Positions 1-6,116 of a stretch of 15,939 nt of DNA are shown in pieces. Source of the stretch: JBECKQ01 sp040235375 (GTDB lineage: Bacteria; Planctomycetota; Phycisphaerae; UBA1845). The stretch is taken from the NCBI GenBank assembly GCA_040235375.1, contig JBECKQ010000320.1:1-15939 (forward strand). The letters are read 5' to 3'. Under the pieces are notes generated by a model. It was not told where the DNA came from and made no database searches. It saw only the letters and a list, made by a program, of their open reading frames with translations. Position 1 is the stretch's first letter; each line of letters begins with the position of its first letter. Made by a program: the position numbers and the translations under genes.

Positions 1-1262
1 TTGGCTGGAATCGCGGGTTTTGTCGGGTGATTGCCGGCACTGGGGTCTTGACACGCCGGGCGAGTGGATGCTCGCGATTGGCTCGCTTCGCGAGCGGCCG
101 GCGCGTCAAGGGTTGCCTGCGAAGCGGGGGTTGACGGCGCCAGTCCGCTTCCTGACGGGCGCGGCTCGGACGAGGTGGCGGCGCTTGGAGCGGTGACGTC
201 GGAGTGGGGGTTGTCGGCGATCGACTGAGACGTTGACGGCGAATCAGGGGTTGACGGCGTCAGTCCGCTTCCTGACGGGCGCGGCTCGGACGGGGTGTCG
301 GCGCTTGCAGCGGTGACGTCGGAGTCGGGGTTGTCGGCGGTGGGTTGATGCGTTGACGGCGAAGTGGGGGTTGACGGCGTCAGTCCGCTTCCTGACGGGC
401 GCGGCTCGGACGGGGTGTCGGCGTTTGCGGCGGTGACGTCGGAGTCGGGGTTGCCGGCGGTGGGTTGATGCGCTGCCGGCGAAGTGGGGGTTGACGGCGT
501 CAGTCCGCTTCCTGACGGGCGCGGCTCGGACGGGGTGTCGGCGCTTGGGGCGGTCACGTCAGATTCGGGGTTGCCGGCGACATCGTTCTCTTCGAGATCG
601 GAGTTGTCGTAGATCCCGTAGATGGCCCGGATTTCACGGGCCCTGGCCCAGAGAGCCCGCCGGATCTCGCGGTCGTCGTCGAGGTCGAGGTCGTCATCGG
701 AGTCGGCATCGGCATCGGCATCGTCCGGATCGTCATCGGAGGCGTCATCGTCCGAGTCTTCGTCGTCCTCGGGGTCGCTGCACTCGTCGTCATGGGACGC
801 GGCGTTGTCATCGTCTTCGTCGGCACCGTCGCGGTCGCGGAGGGGGAAAAGGCCGAAGATGCGGCGAATCTGCTCGCGAATGCGCTGTGTGTTCTCATCC
901 TTTTCGCGCTGCGCCTGGACGAGGGCGCGGACGGCGACGGCGGGGTCACTGAAGTCGGCGTCGGGTTTGAGGAGGCCGGCGGCGCCGGCTTCGACGAGGG
1001 TTTCGCGGTCGGGCGGGACGTAGGGGCCGGGCTTGCCCATGACGCGGTCGAGGATTTCTTTGGCGGCGCGGACGTTGCCTTCCTTGGCTTCGCTGACGAG
1101 GGCGCGGACGATTTTGAAGATGTCCTCGTCGGTGACGCATTGGAGGAAGAGCCGGCGGTAGCGATAATGCTGAGCGGCGTGGTAGTGGCCGGGGCTGGCG
1201 TTGTTGCCGGGGGTGAAGTGGCCGGCAGCGTCGTGGTTGGGAGATTTGGGTTCGGCGGACAT
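1..1262 (-). CDS. Partial DUF5681-like protein with acidic and 40-aa tandem-repeat regions (3' end outside window)
   Basis: A reading frame starts at the ATG at 1260-1262 and stays open for 420 codons to the window edge, so the C-terminus is missing. The start is supported by a strong ribosome binding site (AAAGGAGGG, 1271-1279) 8 nt upstream. Residues 15-80 have a GN-rich lead (FTPGNNASPGHYH) followed by a helical segment (TDEDIFKIVRALVSEAK, then EGNVRAAKEILDRVMGKPG). This resembles the DUF5681/small-terminase-like family as I remember it. Residues 144-197 are almost entirely Asp/Glu/Ser. After a short basic helix (REIRRALWARAREIRAIYG, 198-216), residues from about 228 on consist of 40-residue repeats rich in Pro, Ser, Thr and Asp, each with SEPRPSGSG. 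The family resemblance is remembered rather than searched and the function is unknown. The acidic and P/S/T-rich regions look disordered. The unbroken frame through exact 120-bp (40-codon) repeats and the clear start argue that the gene is real. Confidence 0.8.
   Translation of the reverse strand, partial: MSAEPKSPNHDAAGHFTPGNNASPGHYHAAQHYRYRRLFLQCVTDEDIFKIVRALVSEAKEGNVRAAKEILDRVMGKPGPYVPPDRETLVEAGAAGLLKPDADFSDPAVAVRALVQAQREKDENTQRIREQIRRIFGLFPLRDRDGADEDDDNAASHDDECSDPEDDEDSDDDASDDDPDDADADADSDDDLDLDDDREIRRALWARAREIRAIYGIYDNSDLEENDVAGNPESDVTAPSADTPSEPRPSGSGLTPSTPTSPAAHQPTAGNPDSDVTAANADTPSEPRPSGSGLTPSTPTSPSTHQPTADNPDSDVTAASADTPSEPRPSGSGLTPSTPDSPSTSQSIADNPHSDVTAPSAATSSEPRPSGSGLAPSTPASQATLDAPAAREASQSRASTRPACQDPSAGNHPTKPAIPA
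81..95. repeat. Perfect 6-bp stem-loop in coding sequence
   Basis: GCTCGC-TTC-GCGAGC is a perfect inverted repeat with a 3-nt loop. It lies within the minus-strand repeat protein, downstream of the tandem repeats in the direction of transcription, and encodes Ala/Arg/Glu-rich residues. It differs in sequence from the repeat cores. Nothing indicates a terminator, since no T-tract follows on either strand. Confidence 0.5.
121..580. repeat. 120-bp tandem repeat, about 3.8 copies
   Basis: Units begin at 121, 241, 361 and 481 with an exact period of 120 bp, and the last unit fades at about 580. The core CAGTCCGCTTCCTGACGGGC and the 12 bases after it (141-172, 261-292, 381-412, 501-532) are identical in all four copies. 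The rest of the unit varies by a few substitutions and no indels. Because 120 is a multiple of three, the array stays in frame with the minus-strand gene and gives 40-residue protein repeats. The copy at 121-240 is the most diverged. Confidence 0.95.
145..164. repeat. Palindromic core inside repeat unit (also 265-284, 385-404, 505-524)
   Basis: The element reads CCGC-TT-CC-TGAC-GG-GC-GCGG. Outer arms CCGC/GCGG and inner arms CC/GG pair around a TGAC loop with one two-base internal mismatch. A second, alternative inverted repeat GTCCG/CGGAC (143-147 with 167-171) brackets it. On the coding strand it specifies the PRPSGSG part of each protein repeat. The shape is that of a REP-like palindromic element; whether it also occurs elsewhere in the genome cannot be seen here. 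Confidence 0.6.
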
Positions 1263-1270
1263 GGTTGTTG

Positions 1271-1279
1271 CCCTCCTTT
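1271..1279 (-). promoter_or_regulatory. Strong Shine-Dalgarno deciding the start of the repeat-protein gene
   Basis: AAAGGAGGG on the minus strand lies 8 nt before the ATG at 1262. The preceding bases let CCTT-CGA-AAGG fold over part of it, and a second small hairpin (CGGGC-TTCCC-GCCCG, 1291-1305) lies just upstream. The SD is clear; masking of it is only a possibility. Confidence 0.75.
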
Positions 1280-1352
1280 CGAAGGAATCGCGGGCGGGAA
1301 GCCCGGGGCAGTTTTGTGCGGGCACGGAGGCCCTTACACCCATAGAACGCGC

Positions 1353-1369
1353 CCGCCGCGTCACGGCGG
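1353..1369. other. Stem-loop CCGCCG / CGGCGG
   Basis: CCGCCG-CGTCA-CGGCGG is a perfect 6-bp inverted repeat with a 5-nt loop, located between the efflux operon and the repeat-protein start. No T-tract follows on the minus strand, so it is a poor candidate for an intrinsic terminator of the efflux operon. It could stabilise a 3' end or be a binding site. Confidence 0.4.
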
Positions 1370-1370
1370 T

Positions 1371-1408
1371 GAGTTTTCAGTGTTCAGTTTTCAGTGTTCA
1401 GTTTTCAG
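1371..1408. repeat. 14-bp tandem repeat TGTTCAGTTTTCAG
   Basis: Two full copies (1381-1394, 1395-1408) follow a partial copy GAGTTTTCAG (1371-1380), giving three AGTTTTCAG units spaced by TGTTC. The repeat is AT-rich against very GC-rich surroundings. From memory, this type of unit is common intergenic filler in planctomycete and related genomes. It is followed by purine-rich low-complexity sequence to about 1460. Confidence 0.85.
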
Positions 1409-1565
1409 GCAGGCAAGTGGCGATGGCGGAAGGCAGACGGCAATAGGCAACAAAGGAAGGGATTCCAGGCTGTTTGGCTGGGCGCCGTCATCGTGATTGT
1501 GGGGATGCCGAAGGTCCGGGCGCTGGTGATAACCGGATGTTTGGCGATGGTCTGGAGATTCGGAG

Positions 1566-4500
1566 CTACACCGCCACGGCGGGGTCGTTGTCCTCTCGGC
1601 GGATAGTGGACCAGAGCTTGGTGAAATCGTACTGGATACGATGGACCGCGGGGATGAAAAGCAGCACGACCACGGTGGAGAAGAGAATGCCGTAACCCAA
1701 CGAGATGGCCATGGGCACGAGGAATCGCGCCTGAATCGACGTTTCGAAGATCATCGGCGCGAGGCCGATGAACGTCGTCAATGATGTCAATATGATCGGC
1801 CGGAAGCGCCGGACCGACGACCACTCGACCGCCTCGGGCAGGGGCATGCCGCCCTGGATACGCTCGTTCATCGTCACGGTCAGCACGAGCCCGCCGTTGA
1901 CGACGACGCCGCAGACGGCAATCAGGCCGAACACGCTGATCACGCTCAGGTCGTAGCCCATGAGCATGTGGCCGACGAGGGCCCCGGCGGTTCCGAAGGG
2001 AATGCTCAACAGCACGAGGAATCCCTGCGTGTAACTGCGGAATAGAACGGCCAGCAGGATGTAGATGGCGAGCACGGCGACGCACAGGCCGATGAAGAGC
2101 TCGTGCAGCGCCTCGGTCTGCTCGCGCTGGTAGCCTTCGAAGGAATAGCGCAGGCCGGGGTACTGGCTGGCCAGCGTGGGCAGGAAGGCGGCGGACAGAT
2201 CGGCGCGGATTTTCTCGGCGTTGGCCAGTTCGGGGATGACTTCGGCGGACACGTTGAGCACGCGACGGCCGTCCACGCGGTTGATCTCCGTGTACGCCCG
2301 GCCGGTCTCCATGTCCACCGCCTGGGCCAGCGGCAGTTCGGTGCCGTCCGGAGCCCGGATCAGGAACTCCTCGAGTGAGTGCAACGAACGGACCTCGCTG
2401 CGCGGCAGGCGGACCATCACGCGGACCTCGTCGCGGCCGCGCTGCTGGCGAAGCGCCTCGGCGCCGTAATACGCGTTGCGCAACTGCCGGCCGACGTACG
2501 CCGGGGTCAGGCCCAGGCTCTGCGCCTCCGGACGGAGCTTGAAGTCGAACTGCGGCTTGCCGGCGGCGAATCCGTCGTCCACCTCCGTCACGCCGGTGTA
2601 GGTAGCGAGCTGCGCGGCCATGGTCGCGGCGGCCGTCTCGAGGATTTCCGTCTGCGGATGGGCGAGCTCGATGGTCAGCCGTTGCGATCCCGGTCCGACG
2701 GCGAACTCGAAGAAGAGCGATTCGATTCCGGGTATGTCTCCCACTTCCTCCCGCCAGACACGGGAGAATTCCGCAGCGGTGACCTCGCGCTGCGACTGGG
2801 GCACGAGGGAGATGTTGATGTCCGCGGAGTTCGAACCGTGGCGACCGAGGTAGCGGGCGATGCCGTCCAGAATCTCCGGGCCGCCAGTGCGTTCGACAGC
2901 GCGCATGCCGGCCTGCTCGATATGACGGGCGATGCGACGGGTTTCCTCGAAAGGCGCCCCGTACGGCAGCAGCAGTTCGCAATCGACGCGATCGCCGGTG
3001 ATCTGCGGCATGAAGTTGAACTCCAGCCGCCCGCTGCCGTACCACGCCCACACGAGCACGAGCCCGGCCAGAAACACCACCGTGGTCAGATAACGATGGA
3101 CGAGCGCCTGGCGAAGGAGCGATCGATAAATGTTCGTGGTGAACCAGTCGAAGCCGGCGGAAAACCGCTCCTGCACGGAGCGCAGCAGACCGACGACGCC
3201 ATGAGGGCGTCCCTCGGCGATCTGCTTGCCGTGGCCAAGGTGCGCCGGCAGCACGAACAGGCACTCGACGAACGAAATGGTGAAGACGGCGATGATGACG
3301 GCCGGCATCGGGCTGAAGAACCGGCCGGTCCTTCCCGGCACGAAAAGCAGGGGGATGAAGGCGATGATGTTGGTCAGCACGGCAAAGAGGACGGGCACGA
3401 ACATCTCGCGCGCTCCGTCAATGGAGGCCTGGAGACGAGGCTGGCCCTGCTCGATCTTGTGGAACACGTTTTCGCCCACGATGATCGCGTCGTCCACCAC
3501 GATGCCGAGCGTCACGATGAACGCGAACAGCGTGATCATGTTGATGCTCGAGTTCAGCGCGGGCAGCAGCAGAAGCGAGCCGATGATCGATATGGGAATC
3601 CCCAGGGCGACCCAGAACGCGAGCCGCGGGTTGAGGAACAGTCCGAGGGTGACGAGCACGAGCGCCAGGCCGAGCCCGCCGTTGGTCAGCAGCAGGCTCA
3701 TGCGATCGCGATAATCGACTGACCGGTCGCGGGTGGTGATGACGGACATCGTCGGCGGCAGGCGCTTCTGCAACTCGGCGACGTAGTTGCGGACGGCCTC
3801 GGCGATCTCCAGCGGCCGTTCGTCGCCGACCTGGTAGACGGCCAGGTCCATGGCCCGCTTGCCGTTGAAGTACCGCTCCATCTCCGTGTCCTCGAAGCCG
3901 TCGCGGATGTCGGCGATGTCTCCGAGGCGGACCTTGGTCCCGTCGTTCAAGCTGACGATGGGGATGTTGGCAAACTCGCTGGCGTAGTTGCGGCGCTCCG
4001 TGGTGCGCAGGAGGACCTCGCCGCCGGCCGCGCGAATTCCGCCGGCAGGGACGTCCAGCGCAGACTGCGAGACGGTCGAGGCGATGTCGGCCAGCGTGAG
4101 GTTCATCGAACGCAGGGTGCGCTGGGGCACCTCGATGCAGATTTCCGGCCGGCGGGCCCCTTCGATCTCGACCTGCGTGATTTCGGGCCGGGCAAGAAGC
4201 TCCTCGCGGACGCTCTGGACGAACTGGTAGAGCGTTCGCTCGCTCACGTCGCCGGCGACGGTGATCTGAATGACATTGCGGCGATGCAGGGCGAGTTCGA
4301 GCGTGTAGCGTTCGGCGTCCTCCGGGAACGACGTAATGCGGTCGATAGCGTTCTTGATGTCCTGCAGCGCCCGGTTGGGATCGGTTCCGTCGACCAGCTC
4401 CATGGTGACCGAACCGGAGCCCTCGTGCGCGACAGCCTCGATGCGCTTGACGACTTCAAGCCCGCGAACCTGCTCCTCGACCGCCAGGACAATGCCCTGC

Positions 4501-4712
4501 TCGACCTCTTCCGGGCTCGCTCCGGGGTACGACATGTTGAAGTTGACGATGTCGAGCTCGTAAGCGGGAAAGACTTCCTGCTTGATTTTAAAGGCGGCGA
4601 AAATTCCGCCGCAGAGCAGGATGAGCATCAGCAGGTTGGCGGCGACCTTGTTGCGCGCCATCCAGCCGATCAGGCCTTCCTTGCGATTGGTTGTAGCAGG
4701 GCTATCGCTCAC
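1566..4712 (-). CDS. RND efflux permease, HAE/AcrB-like
   Basis: A 1048-residue inner-membrane proton-driven pump, the usual length for AcrB-type permeases. The start is GTG at 4710-4712, 26 nt after the adaptor stop, with a modest GGAAG upstream. TM1 covers about residues 23-43, TM2-6 about 342-490, TM7 about 541-560 and TM8-12 about 873-1022, with two large periplasmic porter/docking loops between. TM4 contains GIVVDDAIIVGEN, placing the paired proton-relay aspartates at 407 and 408. In TM10 the position of AcrB Lys940 is Val938 within CGVVVNGGLVL, so the usual Lys partner is absent. A related subfamily that I remember carries VVVNDSLV here, again without Lys. It is the last gene of the operon with the outer-membrane factor and adaptor. 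Substrates cannot be read from the sequence; the HAE family mostly exports organic, amphiphilic compounds. Family assignment is very secure. Confidence 0.96.
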   Translation of the reverse strand: MSDSPATTNRKEGLIGWMARNKVAANLLMLILLCGGIFAAFKIKQEVFPAYELDIVNFNMSYPGASPEEVEQGIVLAVEEQVRGLEVVKRIEAVAHEGSGSVTMELVDGTDPNRALQDIKNAIDRITSFPEDAERYTLELALHRRNVIQITVAGDVSERTLYQFVQSVREELLARPEITQVEIEGARRPEICIEVPQRTLRSMNLTLADIASTVSQSALDVPAGGIRAAGGEVLLRTTERRNYASEFANIPIVSLNDGTKVRLGDIADIRDGFEDTEMERYFNGKRAMDLAVYQVGDERPLEIAEAVRNYVAELQKRLPPTMSVITTRDRSVDYRDRMSLLLTNGGLGLALVLVTLGLFLNPRLAFWVALGIPISIIGSLLLLPALNSSINMITLFAFIVTLGIVVDDAIIVGENVFHKIEQGQPRLQASIDGAREMFVPVLFAVLTNIIAFIPLLFVPGRTGRFFSPMPAVIIAVFTISFVECLFVLPAHLGHGKQIAEGRPHGVVGLLRSVQERFSAGFDWFTTNIYRSLLRQALVHRYLTTVVFLAGLVLVWAWYGSGRLEFNFMPQITGDRVDCELLLPYGAPFEETRRIARHIEQAGMRAVERTGGPEILDGIARYLGRHGSNSADINISLVPQSQREVTAAEFSRVWREEVGDIPGIESLFFEFAVGPGSQRLTIELAHPQTEILETAAATMAAQLATYTGVTEVDDGFAAGKPQFDFKLRPEAQSLGLTPAYVGRQLRNAYYGAEALRQQRGRDEVRVMVRLPRSEVRSLHSLEEFLIRAPDGTELPLAQAVDMETGRAYTEINRVDGRRVLNVSAEVIPELANAEKIRADLSAAFLPTLASQYPGLRYSFEGYQREQTEALHELFIGLCVAVLAIYILLAVLFRSYTQGFLVLLSIPFGTAGALVGHMLMGYDLSVISVFGLIAVCGVVVNGGLVLTVTMNERIQGGMPLPEAVEWSSVRRFRPIILTSLTTFIGLAPMIFETSIQARFLVPMAISLGYGILFSTVVVLLFIPAVHRIQYDFTKLWSTIRREDNDPAVAV

Positions 4713-4738
4713 GTCTTCCGCTGGTCCGTATGGTCGAT

Positions 4739-5983
4739 TCAGGAATCCCGGTGGCGGTCCCCGTTCAGGTCGGTCGAGGCCGGGGCGGTCGTCGTTGCGG
4801 TGCCGGGCAGACGGCCGACACGCACCGGCATGCCGGGCACAATCTCCGCAAGCCGGCTGACGATCAACTGGTCGCCGGGTTCGAAGCCGTCGGTGGCGAG
4901 GACGCTGTTTTCCATTCGCCAGCGCACGTCGACCCTGCGGATTTGCAGTCGGCCGTCGGCGTCGCGCACCCAGACACGCTGATTCTCGCGCAGGGCGACA
5001 CGCGGTATCTCGTAGACGTCGTGCAGCATGCCGGCGCCGATGACCACGCGGACATAGCTGTTGAGGAGCACCGGGCTGCTGCGGTCCTTTCCGGATGAGA
5101 GGCCGAGCGGGTCGTCCACGCCGACGAGAATGCGTGCCATGCGGCCGCGATCGGAAAGATCACCCAGCAGGCGCAGCGCTCGCCCCTGGCGCGGCGCGGT
5201 CGTGCTTTGCTCCGCGAGAATCTCCGCGGGCGAGCCGCCCTGGCCGGATTCATCGGCGAAGTGGATGCGACTGAGTCGGTCGATCGGGACCGAGACCTGC
5301 ACCCAGAACAAGTCGGTGCCGACGAGCGTGGCGACGGCGGTCTGGGGCGAGATCAACTGGCCGAGCTCGACGGATTCGTTAAGCACGAGGGCGTTGAACG
5401 GAGCCGCCAAGCTGGTGCGCTCGAGATCGAGCCGGGCGAGCGCGAGCCGGTTGCTGGCCGCCTCGACGTTGGCCTGAGCCACGCGCTGCTGCGGTTTTCG
5501 CAGGGCGAAGTCGGCCATGTCCTGGGGCGCTTCGATCTCGTCCTTGAGCAGCTCCCACTCCTTCGCCGCGACGACCTGCTGGCCGCGCTCGAGCTCGAAC
5601 GAGGCCTTCGCCGATTCGAGGGCGACCTCCTCCTGCTTGACGCGCAGCTCGTAATCGGTGGGGTCGATCTTGAGTACTTCGCTCCCCTCCGTCAGGACGC
5701 CGCCGGGAACGAGCGACGGGTGCTGCTCGATAATGCGCCCGCTGATCTGCGCCTGAAGCGTGACCTGCCGCGCGGGCACGACGGTGCCGAACGCTTCGAT
5801 CGTGACGCGATGGTCCGCGGGCTGGAGATCGATGACACTGACCGTCGGGACGGGCGGATCGACCTCCTGCTTCGTGGCCGTCGGCCGCGTCAGGTAGAGC
5901 ATGCGCACCACCCACGCGGTGACGCCGATCACGGCGATCGGCAGGAGAACGCGCACAAAGGCTCGCGCGGCTGTCCGCATCAT
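4739..5983 (-). CDS. RND periplasmic adaptor (membrane fusion protein, HlyD family)
   Basis: A 414-residue adaptor that would bridge the RND permease and the outer-membrane factor. An N-terminal hydrophobic anchor (about residues 9-30) suggests attachment to the inner membrane without a lipobox. The first lipoyl half (VTLQAQISGRIIEQHPSLVP, then GGVLTEGSEVLKIDPTDYE) and its partner half (RTSLAAPFNALVLNESVEL) flank a short coiled-coil hairpin of about 80 residues. A beta-barrel (TDLFWVQVSVPIDRLSRI) and a membrane-proximal domain follow. The start is the first of two ATGs, with GAGGAG 8 nt upstream. Its ATG overlaps the stop of a small candidate ORF in the pattern ATGA. The hairpin is shorter than in many AcrA proteins. 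The C-terminus is polar and Thr/Ala-rich. The family call is secure; the exported substrate is unknown. Confidence 0.94.
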   Translation of the reverse strand: MMRTAARAFVRVLLPIAVIGVTAWVVRMLYLTRPTATKQEVDPPVPTVSVIDLQPADHRVTIEAFGTVVPARQVTLQAQISGRIIEQHPSLVPGGVLTEGSEVLKIDPTDYELRVKQEEVALESAKASFELERGQQVVAAKEWELLKDEIEAPQDMADFALRKPQQRVAQANVEAASNRLALARLDLERTSLAAPFNALVLNESVELGQLISPQTAVATLVGTDLFWVQVSVPIDRLSRIHFADESGQGGSPAEILAEQSTTAPRQGRALRLLGDLSDRGRMARILVGVDDPLGLSSGKDRSSPVLLNSYVRVVIGAGMLHDVYEIPRVALRENQRVWVRDADGRLQIRRVDVRWRMENSVLATDGFEPGDQLIVSRLAEIVPGMPVRVGRLPGTATTTAPASTDLNGDRHRDS

Positions 5984-6084
5984 GCCGGGCGCTCCTCATT
6001 CAGCCCCCTGCGTCTGTTGCGCCGCGCGCCGGGCCGATCGAAAGGCCGTTGCAATGGTGATGTCGAGTTCACGGGTCTCCTCAT
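5980..6084 (-). CDS. Possible 34-aa upstream ORF overlapping the adaptor start
   Basis: In the 133-nt gap between outer-membrane factor and adaptor, ATG at 6082-6084 opens a 34-codon frame. It encodes a basic peptide that starts MRRPVNSTSPLQRPFDRPGA and contains RRNRRR. Its TGA shares bases with the ATG of the adaptor (ATGA). An in-frame GTG four codons in has GAGGAG just before it. The overlap geometry suggests translational coupling or a leader peptide. A frame this short can arise by chance in GC-rich DNA, and I recognise no family. Confidence 0.25.
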   Translation of the reverse strand: MRRPVNSTSPLQRPFDRPGARRNRRRGLNEERPA

Positions 6085-6116
6085 GCAGTCCTGCGCTTTA
6101 CGGTTTGTCCAATCCA

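Larger units (their letters stand above)
1263..1565. other. Gene-free stretch between repeat protein and RND permease
   Basis: This 303-bp region separates the end of the efflux operon (stop at 1566) from the start of the repeat-protein gene (1262), both on the minus strand. It holds a short tandem repeat (1371-1408), a 6-bp perfect stem-loop (1353-1369), a 5-bp stem-loop (1291-1305) and the ribosome binding site of the downstream gene. Short plus-strand frames here lack a ribosome binding site and their peptides are built from the repeats. No convincing promoter or T-tailed intrinsic terminator was found. Confidence 0.6.

Noticed and set aside
121..580. CRISPR array in the 120-bp repeats
   Set aside because: The units are contiguous long repeats with nearly identical 'spacers', in frame with a coding sequence, and no cas genes are present.
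1291..1369. Intrinsic terminator for the efflux operon in the two hairpins at 1291-1305 and 1353-1369
   Set aside because: Neither is followed by a T-tract on the minus strand, and both lie about 200 nt or more past the stop.
491..1496. Plus-strand ORFs across the left region
   Set aside because: They are arginine- or serine-rich shadows of the minus-strand repeat protein, without ribosome binding sites or recognisable domains.
1405..3264. 619-codon minus-strand ORF overlapping the HAE permease
   Set aside because: It is in another frame of the same strand with Arg/Pro/Gly-rich low complexity. The permease frame is complete and motif-bearing.
2379..3722. 447-codon plus-strand ORF inside the HAE permease gene
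   Set aside because: It is fully antisense to a well-supported RND gene. Its His/Arg/Glu/Asp-rich composition is the usual shadow of GC-rich third-position bias.
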